Part shown: one piece after another, positions 16,170 to 26,080 of the stretch
Position numbering within the stretch: position 1 is the stretch's first letter
Layout: each line of letters starts with the position of its first letter
Assembly: GCF_002934265.1 (NCBI RefSeq)
Contig: NZ_PTIX01000008.1
Span: 1-64,000 of the forward strand
DNA: 64,000 nt
Origin: Actinokineospora auranticolor
GTDB taxonomy: Bacteria > Actinomycetota > Actinomycetes > Mycobacteriales > Pseudonocardiaceae
Reading direction: 5' to 3'
Translations under genes and position numbers: made by a program
Notes under the pieces: generated by a model
What the model saw: the letters and a program-made list of their open reading frames with translations, nothing else
The model's database searches: none
Told to the model about the DNA's origin: nothing

Positions 16170-16999
16170 TAAAAAGCAAACTGGTGCTGTTGACCGTCGT
16201 CACACTGGTGGTCGTCGCGGCCGGAGTGACGGTGGTAGCGTTGTCAACCGGCGCGTCGACGTCATGCGATATCCCTAACTCGGTCCAAGAGCAACCGACG
16301 TTGGCGACCACCGCACCGGGCGGCGGTGGAATCGAGGTCGTCGAAAAAGGGATCTCATCCTCAGGCCTGGCGAGCATGGGGGCCATCCTGCGCAACACCA
16401 GCAACCACATCGCGTATCGAACCAGGCTGACCCTCAAAGTGGTCGTCTCCGTCAACGGCCTACCGCCAGGCCCCTTCGAGAGCCCCACGACGACCATCGA
16501 GATCCCCGTGATCCTACCGGGTCAACAAGTAGGCGTAGGCCGTCCACTGATCCCCGTCACCGCGACGAACAAGGTGATCTCCGCCGACGTCGACCTCCGA
16601 ACAACCACCTGGCTCCCCAACGGCACCCTCGGCGGATTCACCCCAACCACAGACACCTACGACTCGATCAACCGGGCCAACGCCTCCCCACCCGCCGACG
16701 CGGTCCGATACACGGAACGATCAACCAACTGCCGAGCGCTGTCCAGCCGCCGCACCGCCGTAATATTCCGCGCCGCCAACGGCCACATCGTCGGCGGCGA
16801 CCTCCTCCCCCCTGACGGCAAGGGCAACGCGGCGGGCAGCCCACAACAGCCACCGCCGAGCCCATCCTGCTCACCAGGCGAACGCGGCACCTGGGTCGTC
16901 CCACTGCAAGACATTCCACAGAACGCCGACCCAGGCCGCACAGAGCTCTACTCATACTGCGATCTCAATACCCCACCCACAGACATCAATGACGCGTAA
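16166..16999 (+). CDS. Membrane-anchored extracytoplasmic protein of ESX-like operon
   Basis: 277 aa. A hydrophobic N-terminal segment (about residues 5-28, LVLLTVVTLVVVAAGVTVVA) with Lys before it acts as signal anchor. The rest is polar and Pro/Thr-rich with several Cys (for example CDIPNS, STNCRALSS, SPSCSPGE), so it probably faces outside. ATG overlaps the upstream stop. It is the last gene of the four-gene operon. No family recognised. Confidence 0.55.
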   Translation: MIKSKLVLLTVVTLVVVAAGVTVVALSTGASTSCDIPNSVQEQPTLATTAPGGGGIEVVEKGISSSGLASMGAILRNTSNHIAYRTRLTLKVVVSVNGLPPGPFESPTTTIEIPVILPGQQVGVGRPLIPVTATNKVISADVDLRTTTWLPNGTLGGFTPTTDTYDSINRANASPPADAVRYTERSTNCRALSSRRTAVIFRAANGHIVGGDLLPPDGKGNAAGSPQQPPPSPSCSPGERGTWVVPLQDIPQNADPGRTELYSYCDLNTPPTDINDA

Positions 17000-17478
17000 C
17001 CAGGATCCCTGACCAGTCGCGGCCCCCTGCCGTCCACCAGCGGCGCGACGACACCTGGACCTGTCCAGGACCGATGACGCGGGCCAGATCCCTCGTACCC
17101 CCCGACACAGGCGATGGAATGCAGGGACGGCGCGCAGCCCTGGCACGGGCTCGGATAGGGCACGGGACGTGAAGCAGCGCCGCTCGCGTGAGGGGTGGCC
17201 GATGACAACCACAAGTGCGGGTTGGGCAGGTGACTTGGCCGCGGCAACGTGGGTGCCGTTCCACCGGGCGACTCCACTGTGGCGGAGAGCCCGGGCAGGC
17301 GCGGCTTCTCTGACGTGATCTTGAGGTAACGCGCCTATCCGACAAGTCCGCGGATCGTCCTTTCGAGTTCTTTCAGCGGAAATTGATCGAAGGTCTGCAT
17401 CAGACCTCACGAAGCCGGCAGCCCCGACCGTCGGGGTCGGGGCTGCTGTGGCCGTATCGGCCCGGATGCGTCACCCGA
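17000..17478. other. Intergenic region between ESX-like operon and the large helicase/ATPase operon
   Basis: 479 bp without a supported gene. It contains a palindrome CCTGGAC-CT-GTCCAGG (17054-17069), and at its right end the hairpin at 17419-17445 that belongs to the minus-strand operon. No copy of the tRNA-Leu 3' end was seen here, so this is not shown to be an attachment site. Confidence 0.5.
17419..17445 (-). terminator. Terminator of the large minus-strand operon
   Basis: CAGCCCCGACC (17419-17429) pairs with GGTCGGGGCTG (17435-17445) over a 5-nt loop, 34 nt beyond the stop of the 2060-aa gene (17479). Strong GC stem, no clear U tract. Confidence 0.75.
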
Positions 17479-20400
17479 TCAGGTCTGCGATGCCTGCCAG
17501 GCAGCGAGTAGGCGAGGCTCGACGCTGTACGAGCCGTCGCTGTGCGTGTCGAACACCTGCAGCGCCAGCAGCCGTTCAACGACCGCTCGGGCGGAGCCGT
17601 CCATGTCGGTGGCGACCTGGAGGTCGGCCCGGCTGACCTTCTGGTCGTCGACGAGCGCGACGATCGAGGCGTAGGCGCGCTCCAGGTCGGGGTCGTGGGT
17701 GAGACCGACACCGTCGAGCAGATCGCTGTGACCGGTCGAGCTGTTGACATACGCCTCGAGCTCGTCCAAGGCAGTGGGCTCCTGCGCGCCGTCGCTGTCG
17801 GCGAGGGTGGCCGCGCGCTCGACGAGCGTCGGCCAGCCGCCGGTGAGGTCCCACAGCCGCCGCAGACGCTCGTCGTGGCTGAACATCTGCCGCGTGATCG
17901 TCCAGACCCGCAGCGTCTGCTCGTCGTAGCGGCGTAGCGCGATGGCGACGCCGTGCTCGAAGGCGCTGTCCCACAGCTCGGCCTGCTCCGGGCTGGAGAT
18001 CAGGACCGCCGCGCGGGTGACGCCCGCCCCGGTTGGCACGCGGGTGCGCGCCAGGTCGAGCGCCTCGAGGCGCGCCGACGCCTGCGGTCGGACACTGGTC
18101 AGGTCAGCGATGATGACTCGTCGCCGTCCGGCCCGTCCACCGCGCAGCTCCTCCTCGAACGAGCGTCTGCCGCTGATCGGCGGGATGTCGAAGTCGCCTG
18201 CCTTGCTGGTGATCTCACGCAGCGCCTCGTCGACCCGGTGCAATCCGGTGGCGCGCGACCCGACGACGACGCGGACGTGCGTGCTGTGGTCGCCGAGCAT
18301 GTCGTCGAGCTGCGCGGCGGTCAGCGGCGCGCTGCTGCCGTCGGACAACTGCGGCCTGCCCTCCAGTGCTAGGAACGACTCGGGCACCGACTCGGACTCG
18401 GCCATGAGCAGTTGCCGCTCGACCTCGGAGCGGTTGCCGATCATGTTCAGCACGTTCGGGCTGCGCAGCCGCCACCCGCGCCCGTCGGTGTTCGGCGCGA
18501 CGACCCCGAGGCCGTCCATCTCGTTGAGGTAGGCGCGGAAGCTCTCGCTGTCGAGCGACTCGAAGCCCGCGCGCCACCAGCTCAGGCACTCCTCGCGCAA
18601 GTCCGCGTCCTGCAGGCGGGCGTCGAAGCCGAACCGGAACGCGTGGTCGGCCAGTACGTTGGCGATGACGTTGTACCTGGGGTCCAGGTTCAAGGTGTCC
18701 TGGAACGCCGAGGTGATGTCGGCGCGCAGGTCGCGGTTGCGCTCGACCGCGGCGACGTCGTCGTCGGTGATGACGTACGGCGGCTGGTCGCCTGCCAGGC
18801 CGTCGCGCCGCTTGGCGTGCAACGCCTCGACCAGCCGGTGGCCGAACATCTGCAGTAGGAACGGCTGGTAGGAGCAGTAGCCCAGGACTCGGTTGACGAG
18901 GTTGTCGTCGGCGAACTCGTAGCCGAGCACGCCCAGCGGAACGGTCAGCAGGTCTGCGGCGAACTGCGGGCGCAGCGGCCCAATGACGGTGGGGCGCTGC
19001 GCGAGGTGGCTGAACGGGCCGTTGCGGGCGCTCTTGGCATACCGCTGCACCGAGTGGAGGCCGGCGAACACGACCTTGATGTTGTTGTCGGTGACAACGC
19101 CGATATCGCGCAGCCGCTTGGTGTCCAGGAACGCAGGTGCGTCGGCCTCGAAGAACTGGTCGGACTCGTCGAGCAGGATAAGCAGCCGGTTGCGGCTGTC
19201 CTTGTTGCGCCAGTCGAGCATCCCGGCGCGGACCTGGTCGTAGACGTTGCCGGTGTTCTTGGCCTTGCGGGTCGGGACGGGCAACACCTCGCGCTTGATC
19301 AGCTCGTTGCGCAGCCCGACCCACAGCGCGTCCTTGCTGAACGCGGCACCGGCGGCGACCGAGTCCAGGCTCAGGTAGATCGCGATGCGCTGTCCGATCT
19401 CGGCGGAGGACTCGAACTTCTCAGCGGCGTAGCGCAGCAGCGCGGACTTGCCCAGACCGCGGCCGCCGTAGAGCACCTGCGTGCCGTCGGGGTCGATGAC
19501 CTGCACGCGCTCGAGGTCGCGTCCGTAGAACATCTCCTCGGCGACCGCGCCGCGCTTCATCCGGATGTAGGGGTTGACGGCGGCGAACGGCATCAGGATC
19601 GACATGGCCACGCCGAGCTGGCGGTTGCCGCGGGCGGCGAGGTAGGCCAAGGCGGCGTCGTCGAGTATCGCTACGGGACCGCCGGTGCGCTCGACGCGGG
19701 CGGCGAACTTCGCCCGCGCCGCGGCACTCATGGTGCCGAAGTGCGCGATGAGCAGTCTGTCGCCGGACTGGTCGTGGTCGGCGTAGGTCATCAGCACGTC
19801 CTCGGTGGGCTGGCCCCACACGAGCAGGACGCGCAGTCTTCCGCCGAGCTTGCTCCCGAACGCAGGGATCTGCGCATCCCTGTTGGGCCGGACGTCGGTG
19901 ATCTCGATGAACCGGCGCTCGTTGCTCCTGGGCATGTCGTCCAGGCGCCGGGTCTTGGAGCATTCGTAGCCCATGAGGCGGATCGCGGGCAGCAGCAGGT
20001 CGCGTTCGGTGAAGTTGCGCCTAACCGTCACCGGCGCGGTCGCGGCTTGGCGCCAGGCGCCGAGCGCCTCGGCGATCTGCTCGGCGGCGTCAGGCGACAG
20101 GTGGCTGTAGTCGAGCACGTCGCTGCCCGCGCAACTCGTCCGCTCGCGGACGGCGGTGACCAGCTCGGTGGTGATGCCCTGCGGCAGCGCGTCCGGGATG
20201 GCGGGGAAGAACGCGCGCAGGTCGCGCCTGCTGTGGTCAGTACGAGGGACGGGCTCGCCGACGTCCTGGAAGTACAGCAGCTCCTCGGCGGTGAGCAGGT
20301 CACCCTTCTCGATCGGGTCGCTGATGCGGGCCCGCTCCTCGGCGTCGATGTTCAGCGCGGCGAGCCGGTCGCGCAGGCGCTGCGCGGCTTGTTCACGGTA

Positions 20401-23400
20401 GGCGGGCAGCAGGCTGCTGATCTTGGCGAGGGTGGTGCGGACCTGGCCGAGGTTGCCGCCGCGGTTCGGGTTGGCGCTGGCCAGCAGTGCGGTGAGCTCG
20501 CCGTCCGCTTCCTCGGTGACGACGTTGCTGCGGCGGGCGCGACGCAGGTCGGCGTCGACGGTGTTGCGTTCGGCGGTCAACTCGGCGCTGCTGCGCTCCA
20601 GCGCCGTGGTGTAGCGGCCGCGGGCGTCATCGCCGAGGGCGTCGTCGGCCAGGACGCCGCTGTCCTGCATCTCGAGCAGGTACTGCGCGGCGGGGTAGTT
20701 CTCGCGCTGCAGCTGCAGCGCGAACGCTTCGGTCCAGTCGCGTGTGACAGCGGTGATGAGCGCGGGAAGCGGGTCGGTGCCGCGCAGCTCGAGGGTGCGG
20801 TCGGCGGTGACGACGACGTCGTCGGCCTTGAGCAGCTCGAGGTCCAGCGCGACCGTGACCTGTGGCTCGCCCGCCTCCAGTGGCTCGATGCCGTCGAGCA
20901 TGGTGAAGGTGCGCCGCAGGCTGGCGTGTGCGGCCTGGGCGGCGGCACCCAGCAGCGGGTCGGCGGCCTTGGTCTGCGCCTGCAGAGCGAGCAGGGCGGC
21001 GTCGCGCTGGGCGAGCACCGCGCTGCGCATGTCGGCGACCTCTCCAGTGGTCCACTCGTCGCGGCCGGTGCGGGTCAGGGCGCCGGTCAACTCGATCCAG
21101 CCGCGGACGAGCCGCAGCGTCTCAAGGATCAGCGCGTGCAGGTCCTGTCGTCCAGCTCCTTCGATCGGCTTGCCGCTGTGCCCGCGGAAGTAGGCGTCGA
21201 GCTCGTCGATGTGCCGCTCGCGGACCGAGGGGTCGGACAGTTGCTGTACCTCGCTCCGCACCTCGACGAGGCGGCCGGAGTCGTTGGCGACGACGATGTC
21301 CAGCAGCCGCCCCAGAACGCCGTTGCTGTCGAGCCAGCGCTTGGCGATGTCGCTGCCCCGCTTGAAGCGCATTGTCCGGGACCGCCGGGCTGTGCCTGCC
21401 TGGTCGACGATGAACTTGAGGTCCCGCTCGGCGTCACTGACGTCGGCTAGGACGTTGCGGGCTGGGGTGGCGTTCAGGACGCCGCGCAGCGCGCGCCTGC
21501 CGATCTCGTCGGCGATGTTCGCCAAGTGCGGGTCGAGTCGGCTGCTGAGCTCGCCGAGCAGCGCGCCCGCCGTGGGCTCGCCGGTTACGAGCGCGACGCG
21601 CACGAGGCTGCTGACGGCGATGAGCAGACTGACGTTGTCCTCAGCGACCTGGTTGCTGTCCAGGTCGGCCAACTCTTGGCGCAGCAGGGCGCCGCAGGGG
21701 CCGGTGTCGGTGCGGACCGCTTGGGCCAACCCGGCCATCCGGAAGGTGAGGACGCGGGTGTCATCCCACTTGGCTCGGGCAGCCAGGTGGGAGGCCAGAC
21801 CGTAGCGGCAGGTGGCCACCAGTTCGGTGACGGCCCGCTCGACGTCAGCGGGGGTGGGCACGTGCTGCTCGGCACTGCTCTGACCGGTGTCGCTCTGCTC
21901 TGCGCCGCGCTCAGCAGCGGTGTGCGGGCCGGTCGGTGCACTGGCGAGCAGCGAGCCGGGTTGTTTCGGGACTCCGCTGGTCCGCGCGGTGGTCGTGGTC
22001 GACCCGGATTCCGCGGGCGCGGCCGGAGTGGCGGTGCTGGGGGACTTGCCCAGGGCCCGGGCAGATGGGTCGGTTGCCGCGACCGTGGCCTGGTCGGACT
22101 CCGAGGTTTCGGTCCGCCCGCCGGCGTTGGTCGTGTCGGTGATGACATCAGCGGCGGGAGTCCGCTGCGTCAGCGCAACGGTCGCGGGCGGCGGTGGTGC
22201 GGCGACAGCCGTCGGCTCCTGCCCGGTGGGCGGCTGCGGGTCCTGCTCGGTTGACGGATCCGTGCCACTGGAGGGCGCTTCGAACGTCAGCCGGCCCGCA
22301 AGCATTCCGAGCACGGCGAGAGCGGGTAGCGAGGCCACTGCTCCGCTGATGCGGGCCTGCAGCTCCAGACAGGTCTCCGGCGCGGCCTGCGGGTCGCGGA
22401 CCAGGTCGACCAGTGCCGCGATCGCGAGCGCCAACGCTCGCTGAGCGTCAGTCCAGTTGTTCGACGCCAGCAGTTCCGCGGAGAGCTTCCTCAGCTGGGC
22501 GACATGCTCGGAGATGCCAGGGGCGTCGCTGGTGATGTCCGCTGCCGCGGCGACGCTCTGGCGCAGCGGCGCGTCGGCGTCCCGCGTGGTGCGCACAGCC
22601 AGCATCTGGGCGATCTCATCCAGCGTCGGCCGGTCGTCGGACGCGGCAGGCGGGTCCTCCGCGCCTGCCTCCCGGACGGCGGAACAGGCGTGGCTGTAGG
22701 TGCTTTGGGCGGCGCGGACGGCGAAGACGTCGTCGTCGCCGGGGCCACGGCCTGCCCGTAGGTCGGCCAGGATGTGCTCGGCGGAGGCGACGGCCAGTGC
22801 GAAGCACTCTCGGGCGGCCTGCAGGGCCTGCTCGGCGGCGGCCGGAGCGTCCGGAGCTGCTGTGGGTGAGGCCTGCGGGTCCGTGGGGCGGAGGGTGCGG
22901 GTGGCGGCCGCGGGCGTGCTCTCCGGCAAGGTGTGGGAATTGGGCTGGATTTTGCTGTCCTCCGGCGCTTCGGCTGGCTGGCTGGGCGAATCGACCGGGG
23001 CGACGGGCTGGTCGCCGTGGCCCTCAAGGGGAGCGGAGTGGGCGATGACCCGCTCGGCTGCTGTACGGATCTTCGCGGCGGTGGAGGTGTCGATCGCGCC
23101 GTGGACGAACCAGGGCTGTTCGACCGCCCAAGCCCACACGCGGGCTGACCTCACGTCTTGGGCGACGGCGGACCACAGCGCCAAGCGCAGTAGGACGGGT
23201 GTCCAGCGGCTTTCAAGCTCGTCGCTGTCCTGGTCCGAGCTGCGCTCATCCGGTTCGCCCGCGGTGGCGGTGGATCGCACAGCGAGGGTGCACAGTCTTT
23301 TGTAGAGCGTTCCGGAGGTCAGATGGAACGCCGCGTGCCGAGCGGTGGCTTCCTCGGCGCGCCGCAGCCTGCCAACGACGTCGCGGCACAGCCCCTGCGA

Positions 23401-23661
23401 CAGCGACTTGGGGGCCAGATGGATGCCGAGCGGCTCTAGAGCGGGCTGACGGGCGCGGATCGGCAAGGTTGACAGGGCATTGAGGACGTCCCGGGTGGTC
23501 AGCGCCTCGATGACGTCGCTGATCGGCCGGTCGATCGTGTTCAGCGCGTCGGCCAGCTGCTCGAGCGCCGTGCGGAGCTCGTCGTCGGTGTCGCGGATGG
23601 ACGCCCGGACGATGTAGCCGGCGTACGCGTCGTCGCGGCAGTCTGATCGGGCGCGCGCCAT
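17479..23661 (-). CDS. Very large P-loop ATPase (2060 aa), candidate defence-system sensor/effector
   Basis: 2060 aa; ATG 23661 follows GAGGAG. The N-terminal 450 residues are helical and unknown. A Pro/Thr/Ser low-complexity linker spans roughly 460-610, and a long helical region follows to about 1150. Around 1230-1370 an alpha/beta stretch (LGGRLRVLLVWGQPTEDVLM, VAILDDAALAYLAAR) has the look of a nuclease-like or sensor domain, not identified. A STAND/AAA-type ATPase follows: Walker A GGRGLGKSALL (K1405), Walker B LLILLDESDQF (D1498), then winged-helix-like repeats to the end. It lies 145 bp after the 757-aa gene and is last in the operon. Confidence 0.75.
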   Translation of the reverse strand: MARARSDCRDDAYAGYIVRASIRDTDDELRTALEQLADALNTIDRPISDVIEALTTRDVLNALSTLPIRARQPALEPLGIHLAPKSLSQGLCRDVVGRLRRAEEATARHAAFHLTSGTLYKRLCTLAVRSTATAGEPDERSSDQDSDELESRWTPVLLRLALWSAVAQDVRSARVWAWAVEQPWFVHGAIDTSTAAKIRTAAERVIAHSAPLEGHGDQPVAPVDSPSQPAEAPEDSKIQPNSHTLPESTPAAATRTLRPTDPQASPTAAPDAPAAAEQALQAARECFALAVASAEHILADLRAGRGPGDDDVFAVRAAQSTYSHACSAVREAGAEDPPAASDDRPTLDEIAQMLAVRTTRDADAPLRQSVAAAADITSDAPGISEHVAQLRKLSAELLASNNWTDAQRALALAIAALVDLVRDPQAAPETCLELQARISGAVASLPALAVLGMLAGRLTFEAPSSGTDPSTEQDPQPPTGQEPTAVAAPPPPATVALTQRTPAADVITDTTNAGGRTETSESDQATVAATDPSARALGKSPSTATPAAPAESGSTTTTARTSGVPKQPGSLLASAPTGPHTAAERGAEQSDTGQSSAEQHVPTPADVERAVTELVATCRYGLASHLAARAKWDDTRVLTFRMAGLAQAVRTDTGPCGALLRQELADLDSNQVAEDNVSLLIAVSSLVRVALVTGEPTAGALLGELSSRLDPHLANIADEIGRRALRGVLNATPARNVLADVSDAERDLKFIVDQAGTARRSRTMRFKRGSDIAKRWLDSNGVLGRLLDIVVANDSGRLVEVRSEVQQLSDPSVRERHIDELDAYFRGHSGKPIEGAGRQDLHALILETLRLVRGWIELTGALTRTGRDEWTTGEVADMRSAVLAQRDAALLALQAQTKAADPLLGAAAQAAHASLRRTFTMLDGIEPLEAGEPQVTVALDLELLKADDVVVTADRTLELRGTDPLPALITAVTRDWTEAFALQLQRENYPAAQYLLEMQDSGVLADDALGDDARGRYTTALERSSAELTAERNTVDADLRRARRSNVVTEEADGELTALLASANPNRGGNLGQVRTTLAKISSLLPAYREQAAQRLRDRLAALNIDAEERARISDPIEKGDLLTAEELLYFQDVGEPVPRTDHSRRDLRAFFPAIPDALPQGITTELVTAVRERTSCAGSDVLDYSHLSPDAAEQIAEALGAWRQAATAPVTVRRNFTERDLLLPAIRLMGYECSKTRRLDDMPRSNERRFIEITDVRPNRDAQIPAFGSKLGGRLRVLLVWGQPTEDVLMTYADHDQSGDRLLIAHFGTMSAAARAKFAARVERTGGPVAILDDAALAYLAARGNRQLGVAMSILMPFAAVNPYIRMKRGAVAEEMFYGRDLERVQVIDPDGTQVLYGGRGLGKSALLRYAAEKFESSAEIGQRIAIYLSLDSVAAGAAFSKDALWVGLRNELIKREVLPVPTRKAKNTGNVYDQVRAGMLDWRNKDSRNRLLILLDESDQFFEADAPAFLDTKRLRDIGVVTDNNIKVVFAGLHSVQRYAKSARNGPFSHLAQRPTVIGPLRPQFAADLLTVPLGVLGYEFADDNLVNRVLGYCSYQPFLLQMFGHRLVEALHAKRRDGLAGDQPPYVITDDDVAAVERNRDLRADITSAFQDTLNLDPRYNVIANVLADHAFRFGFDARLQDADLREECLSWWRAGFESLDSESFRAYLNEMDGLGVVAPNTDGRGWRLRSPNVLNMIGNRSEVERQLLMAESESVPESFLALEGRPQLSDGSSAPLTAAQLDDMLGDHSTHVRVVVGSRATGLHRVDEALREITSKAGDFDIPPISGRRSFEEELRGGRAGRRRVIIADLTSVRPQASARLEALDLARTRVPTGAGVTRAAVLISSPEQAELWDSAFEHGVAIALRRYDEQTLRVWTITRQMFSHDERLRRLWDLTGGWPTLVERAATLADSDGAQEPTALDELEAYVNSSTGHSDLLDGVGLTHDPDLERAYASIVALVDDQKVSRADLQVATDMDGSARAVVERLLALQVFDTHSDGSYSVEPRLLAAWQASQT

Positions 23662-23806
23662 GAATCTCCTCGGTGGTTCGCTGTCGGCAGTGGGTGAGCT
23701 GGAAAAGAGTTCGCACAGGTGTGCGGCTCGCGGTCAACCAGGGCGTTCTGTCCCCGCCACGGGACCCGGAGTGCGGCCGCGTGTCGCGATCGGCTCGCGT
23801 CGGGAC

Positions 23807-26080
23807 TCAGCTCCCGCGTTCGTGTGGGCGTACGAACGTCCAGCCCTCGGGCAGCTCGGCCGGACCGGCCAACCCGTGCCGCGCCCGGTATTCGCGGTAG
23901 GCGGCACGGGCGTGCGGGCTTGCGCTGTGCCCCAAGTGCTCGATGCGGCGCAGGAAGCCTGTGACGGCGTGTGTGCCGACGAACCGCGCGTCCAGCCGTG
24001 TGAACCTGCGCGGCCGCGTCGGTCCGGCGACGACGGTGGGTGTGTAGCAGAGCAGCGGCACGACCGGCTGTCCGGCGACGGCCGGGAACGCGATTCCCCC
24101 GGCGGTACGCGAACCGGTGACCTGGGTGAGTGTTCCGCGTTCCCGCAGCTGCGCGACGACCACGTCAATGGCCCGCTCGGTTTGCTCGGTGCTGCTGCCG
24201 TACACCTGCTGGGCCAGATGATCCCGTGCCAGGCGGGCGACGCCGTCGGGTTCGAGCAGGCCGAGGCGCCGAACGGCGCGAAGGACGCGCTGCGCCAGTG
24301 TGGCGCTGGCGCCGCTGGTCCGGTCGAGGGCGTCCCGAGTGACGATACGCGGGTCGTAGCAGTGCTCGATGTCGAGCTCGTCGTCGATGGTGACGGGCAT
24401 GTCCAACAGCGTGCTGGTGATCCGCAGCGTGGCGGTGTTGCGCGGCCAGGTGACGGTGAGCAGGATGCCGGGGAAGAAGTCCATCGGCCAGGACACACCG
24501 GACAGCACCGCGGGGGAGCCGTGCAGGTCGGCGGTAGCCATCTGGGTGGCGTCGGTGACATCGAGCTGGTGGCCGTCGTGGTTGAGCAGCAGGCGCATGC
24601 AAGTGCCGTCACGCCGGTCGCCGACCAGCATGTGCGCGGCAGGCCGCGGCAGCGCGAGCACTCCGGTGTCGATGTGTTCGGCGCGCAGCGCGACGGTCCA
24701 GCTGATCTGCGAGTCGCTGACGGCGAGCTCGTCCTCCGGTTCCGGCTCGGGAGTGGGCGGCTCGACAGCGGCAGGTGGTGCGGGCGGGGCGAGCGTCTCC
24801 GCCCAGCCGAAGCCGCGGGGTATGGTCGGGTCGAGCAGCGCATGAGCGCTGCCGGGTGCTTCGGCCCGCCAGATCCCACCTCCTTGCCAGGAGTCGTCCA
24901 AGCGCAGGTGCACCCGGTCGAACAGCAGTCCGTCCTCGGCGTCGCCGCGCAGGTAGTCGGCGAAGATGAGGTTGGCGTGCAGGACCGTGTTGGCGTATCC
25001 GGCTCCGTGCATCGGGATGGCGCTGCCGTTGACGCAGCGCAGCCTCGACCCGAGGGCTGTGTAGGTCACCTGCCGGGCCGCGCCAAGCCTGCGGCTCTGG
25101 TCGGGAAGCGCGCTGCGCGCGGTGGCGCTAGCCAGGGAGGCGATGTCGTCCGCGCCCAGCGCGTCGCCACTGCGTAGCCGGGCGGACAGTCCGGCTCGGG
25201 AGACGGCATAGGACTGCCAGATGCGGACGGTGTCGAGTTCGCGGAGCGCGGCGGTCACGGTCGCGAACAGCCCCTCGAGCGCTGCCTGGTGATGTTCGGG
25301 TCCTGCGTCCTCGGTGAGCAGCAGCGGCAGAGGCGTGGGTGCGGCGGTGTTGAACAGCAGGTCGCGGCCAGCGCTGAGCAGGTAGTGCCGGTAGAAGCCG
25401 GTGTCGTCGAGCTCGGCGAGTTCGACGGTGGCGTAGCGGGAGCCGACGAGCAGGTGGCCGAACTCGTCGAACCGGCCGCGTCTGGTGAGACGGGCGATCT
25501 GCGCGGCGGTCGGCGCGAGCCCGAAGACGTCGAGGTCGAGCACGAGCCGCTCGTGCAGGACCGGCTGGCTGTGCAGCTCGGTCTGCGCCGGCCCGGTCGC
25601 ACCCGCAGGTGCTCCGGACAGCCAGGACGGCACGGCGCCGTCGTCCTCGAGCGAGGGGTGGGCGCCTTCCTTGTAGACGACTTCTGCCCAGATGGGGTCG
25701 CCGCCGGACGCCACGTTGATCAGAGCCCCAACGGGCAGCGCGTCGATCGTCTGGCCGAGCGCGACGGTGGGGAAGCTGGCCGGGTCCATTGCGGCGCCGG
25801 CGTAGCCGGTGGTCAGGTCGTACCCGAAGTAGCAGGCGTTGAAGGCGACGTTGACGTGGACCGGGGTGTTTCGGATGGCGACGAGCGCGCCGAGGTAACG
25901 GCGCATCGCCTGCATCTGGCCCGGCGGGACGTGCTCGGGCCCCAACGCCATCGCCGGTGTCAGCAGCGGACCGTCGGCGTACGGGCGCCACGGGCGGGCT
26001 GCGGCGGAGCGCCCCTGTTCGGGGACGGGCGGTGCGAGCTGCCGCTGTGCGACAGCATCCGGGCGGGTGGTGGGGGTCAT
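23807..26080 (-). CDS. Operon-linked protein of unknown fold (757 aa)
   Basis: 757 aa. ATG 26080 overlaps the stop of the DnaQ-DinG-RecQ gene as ATGA, so translation is coupled and the two are probably made in fixed ratio. No signal peptide or membrane segment. The N-terminal half (for example VHVNVAFNACYFGYDLTTGY, LTEDAGPEHHQAALEGLFAT) and C-terminal half are separated by a Pro/Glu linker (EPPTPEPEPEDE, about residues 430-445). The C-terminal part has winged-helix-like stretches such as RVLRAVRRLGLLEPDGVARL. No family recognised. A structural or adaptor role in a complex is a guess from coupling. Confidence 0.7.
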   Translation of the reverse strand: MTPTTRPDAVAQRQLAPPVPEQGRSAAARPWRPYADGPLLTPAMALGPEHVPPGQMQAMRRYLGALVAIRNTPVHVNVAFNACYFGYDLTTGYAGAAMDPASFPTVALGQTIDALPVGALINVASGGDPIWAEVVYKEGAHPSLEDDGAVPSWLSGAPAGATGPAQTELHSQPVLHERLVLDLDVFGLAPTAAQIARLTRRGRFDEFGHLLVGSRYATVELAELDDTGFYRHYLLSAGRDLLFNTAAPTPLPLLLTEDAGPEHHQAALEGLFATVTAALRELDTVRIWQSYAVSRAGLSARLRSGDALGADDIASLASATARSALPDQSRRLGAARQVTYTALGSRLRCVNGSAIPMHGAGYANTVLHANLIFADYLRGDAEDGLLFDRVHLRLDDSWQGGGIWRAEAPGSAHALLDPTIPRGFGWAETLAPPAPPAAVEPPTPEPEPEDELAVSDSQISWTVALRAEHIDTGVLALPRPAAHMLVGDRRDGTCMRLLLNHDGHQLDVTDATQMATADLHGSPAVLSGVSWPMDFFPGILLTVTWPRNTATLRITSTLLDMPVTIDDELDIEHCYDPRIVTRDALDRTSGASATLAQRVLRAVRRLGLLEPDGVARLARDHLAQQVYGSSTEQTERAIDVVVAQLRERGTLTQVTGSRTAGGIAFPAVAGQPVVPLLCYTPTVVAGPTRPRRFTRLDARFVGTHAVTGFLRRIEHLGHSASPHARAAYREYRARHGLAGPAELPEGWTFVRPHERGS

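Noticed and set aside
17000..17478. Possible second attachment site for the recombinase element
   Set aside because: I looked for a copy of the tRNA-Leu 3' end here and found none; the element's other border is not located.
19006..21450. 814-codon plus-strand open frame
   Set aside because: Antisense to the 2060-aa ATPase, whose frame has real motifs and codon bias; the antisense product is Gly/Val/Gln-rich without any domain.
23712..23725. CGCACA-GG-TGTGCG palindrome between the 757-aa and 2060-aa genes
   Set aside because: Two-base centre makes a poor hairpin and it is not at a promoter I can recognise; kept only as a curiosity.
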